Positions 7,478 to 14,568 of a stretch of 36,037 nt of DNA are shown one piece after another. Location of the stretch: the NCBI GenBank assembly GCA_035574195.1, contig DATLZE010000072.1, forward strand, positions 1-36,037, given 5' to 3'. A model generated the notes under the pieces. That model ran no database searches and was not told the origin of the DNA. It saw nothing but the letters and a program-made list of their open reading frames with translations. Numbering within the stretch: position 1 is the first letter of the stretch; each line of letters opens with the position of its first letter. The position numbers and the translations under genes are program-made. Source of the DNA: SG8-41 sp035574195. GTDB lineage: Bacteria; Pseudomonadota; Gammaproteobacteria; Burkholderiales; SG8-41.

Positions 7478-8446
7478 ATGAGGACGATCGCGCCAGCGGC
7501 TGCGTGCGCTGTTCTCGTGGCGTGCGCCTGCAACGTTGCGGTGGCGCAGGGCTATCCCGCCCGCCCGGTCCGCATCCTGGTCGGCTTCACGCCCGGCGGC
7601 ACGACCGATGTGGTCGCGCGCATTCTCGCGCAGAAGATGTCGGAGGGGCTCGGGCAGTCCGTCGTGATCGACAACCGCCCCGGCGCCGGCGCCAACATCG
7701 CCGCCGAGCTCGCGGCCAAGGCCGCGCCCGACGGCTACACGGTGCTCTGCGTGAACCCGGGGCTCGCGATCAGCGCGACGCTCTACGCGAAGCTCGGCTA
7801 CGATGCGCTGCGCGACCTTGCACCGGTCGCGCGCGTCGCGGACTCCTCGCATCTGCTCATCGTGCATCCCTCGCTTCCCGCGCGCTCGGTGAAGGAGCTC
7901 GTCGCGCTGGCGCGGGCGCGGCCGGGCGAGCTCGCTTTTTCCTCGGCGGGCGTGGGCAACGCCGATCATTTCGCCGGGGAGCTGTTCAAGGCGCTCGCTG
8001 CGATCAACATCGTGCACGTGCCGTACAAGGGCGGCGCGCAGGCGGCGCAGGACACGGTCACCGGCCAGGTCTCGATGTATTTTTCCGGCATCCTCGTGGG
8101 GCTGCCGCTCTCCCGCGCGGGCAAGGTGCGGGCGCTCGCGGTGGCGACCCGGGTGCGCTCGCCGCTCGCACCCGAAATCCCCACCATCGCCGAATCGGGG
8201 CTGCCGGGCTACGAGATGGTGCTGTGGAACGCGGTGTTCGCGCCAGCCGCCACGCCGAAGCAGATCATCGGGCGTCTCAACGCCGAGATCCTGAAGGCGC
8301 TCGAGGCGCCCGCGGTGCGCGAGCGGCTGCTCGGCGTGGGCGCGGTGCCGAGCCCGAGCAGTCCCGAGGAGCTCGGCGCATTCTTCAGGAGCGAGGTCGA
8401 GAAGTTCGGCCGGATCGTGCGCGCGACCGGGCTCAGGATCGAATGA
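7478..8446 (+). CDS. Bug/TctC-family tripartite tricarboxylate receptor
   Basis: A 322-residue periplasmic receptor. The signal peptide core APAAACAVLVACACNVAV ends near AQ, before GYPARPVRILV. Loop 1 GFTPGGTTDVVAR is near-canonical. Other motifs: DNRPGAGAN, PDGYT, HPSLPARSVKELVALARA, HVPYKGGAQ, APEIPTIAESG. CCGGAGGAG at 7461-7469 places the ATG at 7478 at ideal spacing and makes the GTG at 7469, which lies inside that ribosome site, unlikely. The gene diverges from the coupled Bug pair. It shares the string SLPARSVKELVALARARPGE with the receptor at 10808, so those two look like close paralogues. No membrane subunits are near. Confidence 0.93.
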   Translation: MRTIAPAAACAVLVACACNVAVAQGYPARPVRILVGFTPGGTTDVVARILAQKMSEGLGQSVVIDNRPGAGANIAAELAAKAAPDGYTVLCVNPGLAISATLYAKLGYDALRDLAPVARVADSSHLLIVHPSLPARSVKELVALARARPGELAFSSAGVGNADHFAGELFKALAAINIVHVPYKGGAQAAQDTVTGQVSMYFSGILVGLPLSRAGKVRALAVATRVRSPLAPEIPTIAESGLPGYEMVLWNAVFAPAATPKQIIGRLNAEILKALEAPAVRERLLGVGAVPSPSSPEELGAFFRSEVEKFGRIVRATGLRIE

Positions 8447-8496
8447 CTTGCGCGCTCCGCTGAGCCCGGCCCGCTGCCGCCGCTTCCAAGAACGCC

Positions 8497-8525
8497 TTGA
8501 CGGCCGCGGCTGCGGCCGCTACGCT
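8497..8525 (+). promoter_or_regulatory. Candidate sigma-70 promoter for the TPR gene
   Basis: TTGACG (5 of 6 to TTGACA) is followed after exactly 17 bases by TACGCT, which keeps only the outer TA and T of TATAAT. It lies about 40 bases before the ATG of the TPR gene. The -35 is good and the -10 is weak. Confidence 0.4.
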
Positions 8526-8564
8526 GCGCCGCTTGATCCCGATCCCGGAAAGAGGACCGAGCGC

Positions 8565-9506
8565 ATGAGACGCTATCCGGCTGCGCGCATCCTCGCCGCG
8601 GCGGCGCTCGCCGCGGCGGCGTCCGGCGCCCTGGCGCAGAGCGATGCCGAGCGCTGCGCGGCGGCCACCGGCAACCCGGACGTAGCGATCGAGCACTGCA
8701 CGAGGGCGATCGAATCGGGGCAGCATTCCGGAGAGGCGCTCGCGAAGCTGCACTACAACCGCGGTGTCGAGTGGGCGGCCAAGGGCGATCACGACCGCGC
8801 GATCGCGGACTACGACGCCGCGATCCGCCTGAGCCCCAAATTCGCGGACGCGTACTACAATCGCGGCCACGCCTGGGCCGGCAAGGGCGATTCCGACCGG
8901 GCGATCAGCGATTACGAGGCGGCCATCCGCCTCAATCCCAAGGATCCTGCCGCCTACATCGGGCGCGCGGTGGAGCTCGCCCTGAAGGGCGATTACGCGA
9001 AGGCCGCTGCCGATTACGGGGAGGCGATCGCCCGCGACCCGAAGTCGGCGACCGCCTATTTCGGGCGCGGCAGGGTTCGCTTCTACGCCGGGGACCATGC
9101 CCGCGCGGTGTCCGATCTCGAGCAGGCGCTCAAGCTCGACCCGAACGCGTACACCGCCCTGTGGCTCTACCTCGCGCGCAAGCGCGGCGGGGTCGCGGAC
9201 GCGGAAGCGCTGCTCGACGCGGACTCCCGCCCGCATCGCGCCGGCGGCTGGCCCGCCGCGGTCGTCGTGTTCTATCTGGGGCGCACGGACCTCGACTCCG
9301 TGATGGCGGCATCCGCGGACAGCGACCCGAAGCGACAGGCGGAACAGCGCTGCGAGGCGCATTTCTACCTCGCGCACTGGCGGCTGCTGCGGGGCGAGCG
9401 CGAGCGCGCTGCCCCGCTGCTCGAGGAAGCGCGGTCGCGCTGCCCGAAGGAGTTCTTCGAGTACGAGGGAGCGATCGCCGAGCTGCGGCGCCTCGAGCGG
9501 CGCTGA
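8565..9506 (+). CDS. Exported TPR-repeat protein
   Basis: A 313-residue protein. The signal peptide (ARILAAAALAAAASGALAQ) is followed by a short Cys-containing segment (AERCAAATG..AIEHC) and then at least four tetratricopeptide repeats around residues 60-195. The repeats show the classic pattern (YNRGVEWAAKGDHDRAIADYDAAIRLSPK, split over successive units; YYNRGHAWAGKGDSDRAIS; AYFGRGRVRFYAGDHARA). The C-terminal third (LYLARKRGG to RRLERR) has further helical repeats of weaker pattern and two cysteines. TPR proteins are scaffolds for protein-protein contacts; this one should be periplasmic. GAGGA lies 8 bases before the ATG. It stands alone between Bug genes, and no partner can be inferred. 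Confidence 0.85.
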   Translation: MRRYPAARILAAAALAAAASGALAQSDAERCAAATGNPDVAIEHCTRAIESGQHSGEALAKLHYNRGVEWAAKGDHDRAIADYDAAIRLSPKFADAYYNRGHAWAGKGDSDRAISDYEAAIRLNPKDPAAYIGRAVELALKGDYAKAAADYGEAIARDPKSATAYFGRGRVRFYAGDHARAVSDLEQALKLDPNAYTALWLYLARKRGGVADAEALLDADSRPHRAGGWPAAVVVFYLGRTDLDSVMAASADSDPKRQAEQRCEAHFYLAHWRLLRGERERAAPLLEEARSRCPKEFFEYEGAIAELRRLERR

Positions 9507-9518
9507 GACGGGCGGCCT

Positions 9519-9536
9519 GCGGCGGCGCGCCGCCGC
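9519..9536. repeat. 18-base perfect GC palindrome between convergent genes
   Basis: GCGGCGGCG-CGCCGCCGC is a perfect palindrome in the 55-base gap between the converging ends of the TPR gene and a Bug gene. Such a stem could stop or stabilise both transcripts, but no T-run follows on either strand, so a standard intrinsic terminator is not supported. Confidence 0.35.
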
Positions 9537-9561
9537 CCCGGCCGGCCGGCGCCTTACCCGG

Positions 9562-10536
9562 TTACAGCTTGTGCTCGAGGCCGATGCTGCGCACCAGCCT
9601 GCCGTACTTCTCGTACTCGGTCCTGATGAACTTCTGGAAGTAGTCGGCCGACTCGTTGGCGACGATCAGTCCCGCGGTGACGAGCTTCGCGTTCACTTCC
9701 GGCTGCTGCATCGCGCGATTGATCTCGGCATTGAGGCGCTTGACGATCTCCGGCGGCGTCTTGGCTGGCGCGACGAAGCCGAACCAGCCGCGCATGTCGT
9801 AGCCCGGCACGAGGTCGGCGAACACCGGCAGCTCCGGCTTGTTCGGCACGCGCACGTTGTTGGTGACCCCGATCAACCTCAGCCTGCCCGCGTCCACGTG
9901 GGGCGACATCGAGGTATAGGAGCCGATGCCGAGCTGCACCCGGCCGGCGATCACGTCGGGCACGATCATCGCCGCGCCCTTGTACGGCACGTGCAGGAAC
10001 TTGAAGCCAGCCATGCTGGCGAGCAGCTCGAACGCGAGGTGCGGATAGCCGCCCTCGCCGTTGGTCGCGAGCGAGAGCTTGCCGGGATTGGCCCTGGCCC
10101 ATGCGATCATCTCTCTCGCATCCTTGAACGGCTGGCCGGGATGGGCGACCACGGCAAGATAGTTCGTCGCGTTGAGCGCGATCGCGGCGAAGTCCTTGAG
10201 CGGATCGTAGGGGATCTTCTTGTAGGTGTGGGGGGCGACCGACATGTTGCCACCCTGGCCGACGCCGATGGTGTAGCCGTCCGGCGTCGCATCCTTGAGC
10301 AGCGCGAGCCCGAGCTGGCCGCTCGCGCCCGGGCGGTTCTCGACCACGAACTGCTGGCCCATGCGCTCCGAGAGCACCGGCTGGATGAGCCGCGCGATGA
10401 TGTCGGCCGCTTCCCCGGGCGGGAACGGGATGATGATGCGGACCGGGCGAGTCGGGTATTTCTGCGCCTCGAGGGCGCCAGGGGCGGCGAGCGTCCCCGC
10501 GATCAGCGCCAGCGCGCCTGCGACGAGCTTCCTCAT
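9562..10536 (-). CDS. Bug/TctC-family tripartite tricarboxylate receptor
   Basis: A 324-residue periplasmic receptor. The signal peptide MRKLVAGALALIAGTLA ends near ALEAQ, before KYPTRPVRIII. Loop 1 is PFPPGEAADIIAR, with Glu in place of the second Gly of PFPPGG. Other motifs: ENRPGASGQLG, PDGYT, HPGQPFKDAREMIAWARA, HVPYKGAAM, KPELPVFADLVPG. The C-terminal half is somewhat unlike the others (no EVPT motif). The ATG at 10536 follows GAGGAGG at good spacing; an upstream in-frame start at 10560 would place that ribosome site inside the gene. It diverges from the Bug gene at 10808 across about 270 bases. Confidence 0.92.
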   Translation of the reverse strand: MRKLVAGALALIAGTLAAPGALEAQKYPTRPVRIIIPFPPGEAADIIARLIQPVLSERMGQQFVVENRPGASGQLGLALLKDATPDGYTIGVGQGGNMSVAPHTYKKIPYDPLKDFAAIALNATNYLAVVAHPGQPFKDAREMIAWARANPGKLSLATNGEGGYPHLAFELLASMAGFKFLHVPYKGAAMIVPDVIAGRVQLGIGSYTSMSPHVDAGRLRLIGVTNNVRVPNKPELPVFADLVPGYDMRGWFGFVAPAKTPPEIVKRLNAEINRAMQQPEVNAKLVTAGLIVANESADYFQKFIRTEYEKYGRLVRSIGLEHKL

Positions 10537-10569
10537 GATGCCTCCTCGTACCAGATGCACGCGGTTACT

Positions 10570-10732
10570 TTACCACGCCGCGCGTCGTTCGATGATCTCG
10601 ATCGCGCCGCTCGCCGCGGCCCGGATCCAGCGCGTGCCGCCCTCGAGGTCGCGGCTCTCGATGCGGGAGCCCGGCGCGCCCGCGCCGGCCTTGCGGCGCG
10701 CGTTGCCTTCCGTTTCGCACGAAACGGCGCTT
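10570..10732 (-). other. Open stretch with gene-like codon use, no start; possible gene remnant
   Basis: The 270-base spacer 10537-10807 has no complete gene. On the minus strand an open frame ends at TAA (10572-10570) and reads GAPGSRIESRDLEGGTRWIR then ASGAIEIIERRAAW. Codon use matches the neighbouring genes, but the frame is closed upstream by a TAA near 10733 and has no start codon. It may be the tail of a decayed gene, or chance in GC-rich DNA. Confidence 0.25.
10710..10727. promoter_or_regulatory. Operator-like palindrome (8-bp arms, 2-base spacer)
   Basis: CCGTTTCG-CA-CGAAACGG is a perfect 18-base dyad. It sits 3 bases upstream of a candidate -35 hexamer at 10731, where an activator or repressor would bind. 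Its size and symmetry fit a homodimeric helix-turn-helix regulator. No regulator gene is adjacent. Confidence 0.5.
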
Positions 10733-10760
10733 TACCCGCGCCTGCTCCCGGCGGTAGCAT
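10731..10760 (+). promoter_or_regulatory. Candidate promoter for the Bug gene at 10808
   Basis: TTTACC (4 of 6) and TAGCAT (4 of 6) are separated by 18 bases. The -10 lies about 47 bases before the ATG. The call is supported mainly by the adjoining palindrome at 10710-10727. Confidence 0.4.
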
Positions 10761-10807
10761 GGTGCGGGAGCGCCCGCGCGGCCGTCCGGCGGAGGGGAGG
10801 AGGAGGC

Positions 10808-11770
10808 ATGTTCAAACTTGTCTGCGCGCTTGCGGCAGCGGGCGCGGCCGTGCTCGCCGCCGTCCCCGCTGCCGGGCAGTATCCGCTGAAGCCCGTGCGC
10901 ATCATCGTGCCCTTCGGGGCGGGGGGCCCCTCGGACCTGCTCGCGCGCGTGCTCGGCGAGAAGCTCGCCGAGTCCTGGCGCCAGCAGGTGATCGTCGAGA
11001 ACCGGCCCGGAGCGAACGGCGTGGTGGGCTCGGAGCTCGCCGCGCGCAGCGCTCCCGACGGCCACACGCTGCTCATGGGCACGGCTGGCACGCATGGCAT
11101 CAACGCGAGCCTGTTCCCGAGGCTCCCCTACGACACGGTGAAGGACTTCGCGCCGATCACCCGCGTGGGGCTCGCGCCCTACCTGCTGGTCGCGCACCCG
11201 TCGCTGCCGGCGCGCTCGGTGAAAGAACTGGTCGCGCTCGCGCGGGCGCGGCCGGGCGAGATCGCCTGGGCGGCTGGAGGCAGCCCCACCCAGCTCGCGG
11301 CGGAGCTCTTCAAGCGCAGCGCGCGGATCAACGTGGTGGTGGTGCCCTACCGGGGCAACGCGCCGGCGGTGACCGCGGCGCTGAGCGGGGAAGCGTCGCT
11401 CGTGTTCGGAGGCATCGCGCAGTCGCTGCCGTTCGTGAAGGCAGGGCGGCTGCGAGCGCTCGCGGTGACGAGCTCGGGCCGCTCGGCCGCGGCGCCCGCA
11501 GTGCCGACGGTCGCCGAATCCGGACTGCCGGGCTTCGAAGCCTCGGCCTGGTACGGACTGTTCGCCCCCGGCGCGACTCCGCGCGCGATCGTCGAGCGTG
11601 TGCACGCCGAGGTCGTGCGGATCGTGCGGCTGCCGGAAGTCGAGCGGCGCCTGCGGGGGGAGGCGTTCGAGATTCCCGCCGACACGCCGGAGCAGTTCTC
11701 TGCGGTCGTCCGCGCCGAGATCGCGAAATGGGCGCCGATCGTGCGGGAGATCGGGCTCAAGGCGGAGTGA
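10808..11770 (+). CDS. Bug/TctC-family receptor with VVPYRG variant motif
   Basis: A 320-residue periplasmic receptor. The signal peptide MFKLVCALAAAGAAVLAAVPAAG leads to mature QYPLKPVRIIV. Loop 1 is PFGAGGPSDLLAR. Motifs: ENRPGANGVVG, PDGHT, HPSLPARSVKELVALARA, APAVPTVAESG and C-terminal IAKWAPIVREIGLK. The usual HVPYKG is VVPYRGNAP, losing the His. A purine-rich tract, GGAGGGGAGGAGGAGGC, immediately precedes the ATG and predicts strong translation. A candidate promoter and palindrome lie upstream. An MmgE/PrpD-family gene follows after 88 bases on the same strand and could share the transcript; that family isomerises or hydrates di- and tricarboxylates, fitting a Bug receptor's ligand class. 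Confidence 0.92.
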   Translation: MFKLVCALAAAGAAVLAAVPAAGQYPLKPVRIIVPFGAGGPSDLLARVLGEKLAESWRQQVIVENRPGANGVVGSELAARSAPDGHTLLMGTAGTHGINASLFPRLPYDTVKDFAPITRVGLAPYLLVAHPSLPARSVKELVALARARPGEIAWAAGGSPTQLAAELFKRSARINVVVVPYRGNAPAVTAALSGEASLVFGGIAQSLPFVKAGRLRALAVTSSGRSAAAPAVPTVAESGLPGFEASAWYGLFAPGATPRAIVERVHAEVVRIVRLPEVERRLRGEAFEIPADTPEQFSAVVRAEIAKWAPIVREIGLKAE

Positions 11771-11858
11771 CGGGCAGGAGGTATGCGCGAGCTGCCCGCC
11801 TGAGCTCATGAGGGCTCGGGCCCGCCAGGCAGTGACGACAAGCGCTCGAAAAGGACCT

Positions 11859-13223
11859 ATGACCAGCGGCAGCCGCAGTGTCACTCCGGAACTGATCCGT
11901 TATCTGGCGCAGGCCCGGACGGCGCCGATCCCGGCCGAGGTCCGCGCCAAGGCGAAGCACCATGTGCTGGATACGCTCGCGGCCATGGTCTCCGGCACTA
12001 CGATCAAGCCGGGAGCGTTCGCGCTGCGCTATGTGGAGCAGCTCGGCGGCAAGCCCGAGGCGCAGGTGGTGGGAAGCGGCCTTCTCACCTCGGCCGTCAA
12101 CGCGGCGCTCGCGAACGGGATGCTCGCCCATGCCGACGAGACCGACGACTCCAACGGCTCGGCGGGGATCCATCCGGGCTGCGCGGTCGTTCCCGCGGCG
12201 CTCGCCATGGCCGAGCGCGAGGACGCGAGCGGCGAAGAGTTCCTGCGTGCCGTGATCCTCGGCTACGATGTGGGCTGCCGCACGACCAAGGCGCTCGGGC
12301 GCGACGCGCTGCGCAAGCGAAATCATCTGCCCTTCAGCATCGGCGGCACGCTCGGGGCGAGCGCCGCCGCGGGCTGCCTCGCCCGCCTGGACGAGGCGCA
12401 GTTCCGCCATCTGCTGTCCTGCGGCGCGCAGCAGGCCTCGGGGGTGATGACCTACGCGCGCGACACCGAGCACATCGAGAAGGCGTTCATCTTCGGCGGC
12501 ATGCCCGCCCGCAACGGCGTCACCGCCGCGACCCTCGTGCAAAGCGGTTACACGGGCGTACACGACGTTTTCGACGGAGACGGCAACTTCCTCGCCGCCT
12601 ACGCCGAATCCCCCATGCCGCAGGAGCTCGTGGCGGAGCTGGGCGTCCGCTACGAAGTGATGCTCACCAACATCAAGAAGTACTGCGTCGGCTTTCCGAT
12701 CCAGTCGGCGCTCGAGGCGCTCACCGCGCTCATGGCGGAGCACGGGCTGGATGCGGACGAAGTCGAGCGCGTCACGGCGCGCCTTCCCGAATCCGGCGCC
12801 CATACCGTGAACGACCGCGAGATGCCCGACGTCAATTTGCAGTACATCTTCACGGTGACGCTGCTCGACGGCCGGTGCACGTTCGAGGCAGCCCATTCCT
12901 TCGAGCGGATGAAGGATCCGGCCGTCGTCGCGCTCAAGCGCAGGATCACGCTGATCGGTGACCCGGAGCTCACGCGCGCGCGCCCCGAGGGCCAGGCGCT
13001 CGTCGAGGTGGCGACCCGCGACGGGCGCCGGCTGGAGAAACGCGCGACCACGTTCAAGGGCCGTGCGGAAAACCCGCTCACTGCCGAAGAGGTGGAGGAA
13101 AAAGCCCGGGAGCTGATCGAGCCGGTGCTGGGAAAAGCGCGCTGCCGGCAGCTGCTGGAGGCGGTGGCCGGCATCGAGCGCGTGCCCAGTGTGCGGGCGT
13201 TGCGCCCGCTGCTCAAGGCTTGA
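11859..13223 (+). CDS. MmgE/PrpD family protein
   Basis: A 454-residue cytoplasmic protein of the 2-methylcitrate dehydratase / cis-aconitate decarboxylase / iminodisuccinate epimerase superfamily. Family landmarks: HHVLDTLAAMVSG near the N-terminus, NGMLAHADETDDSN (family signature with HADE and D), HPGCAVVPAALAMAE, GYDVGCRTTKALG, and the later KKYCVGFPIQSALEAL and MKDPAVVALKRRI. The start at 11859 follows AAGGA at short spacing; an ATG at 11808 is in frame but lacks a ribosome site. The superfamily acts on small polycarboxylates and can be PrpD, isomerase or decarboxylase; sequence alone does not settle which. The preceding Bug receptor is a plausible source of substrate. Confidence 0.9.
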   Translation: MTSGSRSVTPELIRYLAQARTAPIPAEVRAKAKHHVLDTLAAMVSGTTIKPGAFALRYVEQLGGKPEAQVVGSGLLTSAVNAALANGMLAHADETDDSNGSAGIHPGCAVVPAALAMAEREDASGEEFLRAVILGYDVGCRTTKALGRDALRKRNHLPFSIGGTLGASAAAGCLARLDEAQFRHLLSCGAQQASGVMTYARDTEHIEKAFIFGGMPARNGVTAATLVQSGYTGVHDVFDGDGNFLAAYAESPMPQELVAELGVRYEVMLTNIKKYCVGFPIQSALEALTALMAEHGLDADEVERVTARLPESGAHTVNDREMPDVNLQYIFTVTLLDGRCTFEAAHSFERMKDPAVVALKRRITLIGDPELTRARPEGQALVEVATRDGRRLEKRATTFKGRAENPLTAEEVEEKARELIEPVLGKARCRQLLEAVAGIERVPSVRALRPLLKA

Positions 13224-13283
13224 ACCCCGCGCCCGATGGGGACGCCTGCAGCCCTCGCCGGCTCTCCTCGCCCCGCCACCTCG

Positions 13284-14441
13284 TCATTTCCCGTCGTGCG
13301 ATGCGATGGCGAGCACGGCAGGGCGCGTCGAGCGGTTGCTCCAGGCGTGATGGGCGCCGCGCAGGATCGCGACCTCGCCCGCGCGCAGCGCGACTTCCTG
13401 GGTGTCGAGCACCAGCACGATCTCGCCCTCGAGCACGATGCAGAAATCGAGCGTGCGCGTCCTCTGCATGTAGGGGTGCGGCGCGAGCGGCGAGTAGGTC
13501 GAGGCGCCGGGCGCGCCCACCGCGCGGTAGAACGCCTGCACTTCGCGCGCGCCGATTTTGCCCCGCCAGGCGTCGTCGGGCGGGAAGGTGAAGACGTTGA
13601 GCACCGAGCCGCCCGCAGGCGGCAGCAGCACGTGCGGCAGATGCAGCGACTCGCGGACGATTTTCGCGGGAGTGCCGTCGGTCACCCAGATGCGCGCGAG
13701 CGCGAAGCCGGGGCGTGCGGGATCGGTGCGCACGTCGGGAGCAGGGCCATCGGCGAGGAGCGATCCTTTGCCCGGCTCGCGGTCAATGGTGACGATTCTT
13801 CGCGTCGGTTTCACGCCCTCGGGCAATTTCGGCACCGTGGTGAGCGGTGCATCGTCGCCTTGGGCGAGCCCCGCCGGCCCGTCCACGAAGCGCGCCGCGA
13901 TCATGTCGAAGGCCATCACGATGCCATCGGGCATGCGCCATTGGTGCCAGGCGCCGACCTGTACCACGATGTCGCCCGGTTTCATGAGCAGCTCGCAGTC
14001 GTCGAGCACGAGGTCCCGCTCCCCGGAGATCACGATACCGTAGTCCACGGTCTCGGTCTTGTGCATCGCCGAGCAGTAGGCGTTGTTGCCGCCGCGGTCC
14101 CAGGTGCGGGTCGTTCCCGGCCGCAGTCGCGGTGGATGCGGCGCGACCGCTTCCGGATCGCGCGCCGGATCGTAGTCGGCGGGCCGCGGTCGCGCCTGCA
14201 CGACGCGCAAGTGTCCGCCGCCGGGCGGCCCCGGGAACACGTACGGCAGATTCCCGTCGTCGGCCTCGCCCGCGAGCGGCGCCGGGGACTCGGCCCAGAC
14301 CCAGAGGTCCGTATGGCCGCGCCCCGAGCCCATGGAGGCCTCGTGCGCATTGGGTGCTGGACCGTCCCATACCACCTTCGAGCGCCCGCGCTCGTCGTTG
14401 CCGGTCACCACGCGCCGGATCGGTTTCAGTCCCGTGCTCAC
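13284..14441 (-). CDS. Two-module cupin protein (fused form of cupin A + cupin B)
   Basis: A 385-residue protein of two cupin modules. Module A (about residues 1-190) opens with GLKPIRRVVTGNDERG and holds MHKTETVDYGIVISGE and PGDIVVQVGAWHQW. After a ~20-residue linker, module B (from about 210) opens with VKPTRRIVTIDRE and holds PYMQRTRTLDFCIVLEGE and RAGEVAILRGAHHAWSN. Both modules share KPxRRxV and DGPAP near their starts, pointing to an ancient duplication. The same two modules are separate adjacent genes at 32724 and 33300. The GTG start is fixed by GGAGGTGATC just upstream. Cupins of this size are often metal-dependent dioxygenases or isomerases on aromatic or keto acids; the reaction here is unknown. 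Confidence 0.85.
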   Translation of the reverse strand: MSTGLKPIRRVVTGNDERGRSKVVWDGPAPNAHEASMGSGRGHTDLWVWAESPAPLAGEADDGNLPYVFPGPPGGGHLRVVQARPRPADYDPARDPEAVAPHPPRLRPGTTRTWDRGGNNAYCSAMHKTETVDYGIVISGERDLVLDDCELLMKPGDIVVQVGAWHQWRMPDGIVMAFDMIAARFVDGPAGLAQGDDAPLTTVPKLPEGVKPTRRIVTIDREPGKGSLLADGPAPDVRTDPARPGFALARIWVTDGTPAKIVRESLHLPHVLLPPAGGSVLNVFTFPPDDAWRGKIGAREVQAFYRAVGAPGASTYSPLAPHPYMQRTRTLDFCIVLEGEIVLVLDTQEVALRAGEVAILRGAHHAWSNRSTRPAVLAIASHDGK

Positions 14442-14443
14442 AC

Positions 14444-14453
14444 GATCACCTCC
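14444..14453 (-). promoter_or_regulatory. Near-perfect Shine-Dalgarno deciding the GTG start of the fused cupin
   Basis: GGAGGTGATC on the minus strand complements the 16S 3' end over ten bases. It ends two bases before the GTG at 14441-14439, with seven bases between its GGAGG core and that GTG. This rules out the longer in-frame start at 14474. Confidence 0.7.
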
Positions 14454-14568
14454 ATTTGCCCCGGTTGCGCGCATTATGACATGCGGTCGGGTCCGAAACC
14501 GGCCCTGGAAGGGCTACGATGCGGGTGGGGACGTCGGCATGGATGAGGGACGGCTGCCGGAGGAGCGC

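Noticed and set aside
9519..9536. GC palindrome as an intrinsic terminator
   Set aside because: A perfect stem but no T-run on either side; kept only as a repeat.
13284..14441. Fused cupin as an assembly or sequencing artefact of the split pair at 32724-33851
   Set aside because: The two loci differ throughout in sequence, have a real linker and separate flanking genes, and are on opposite strands.
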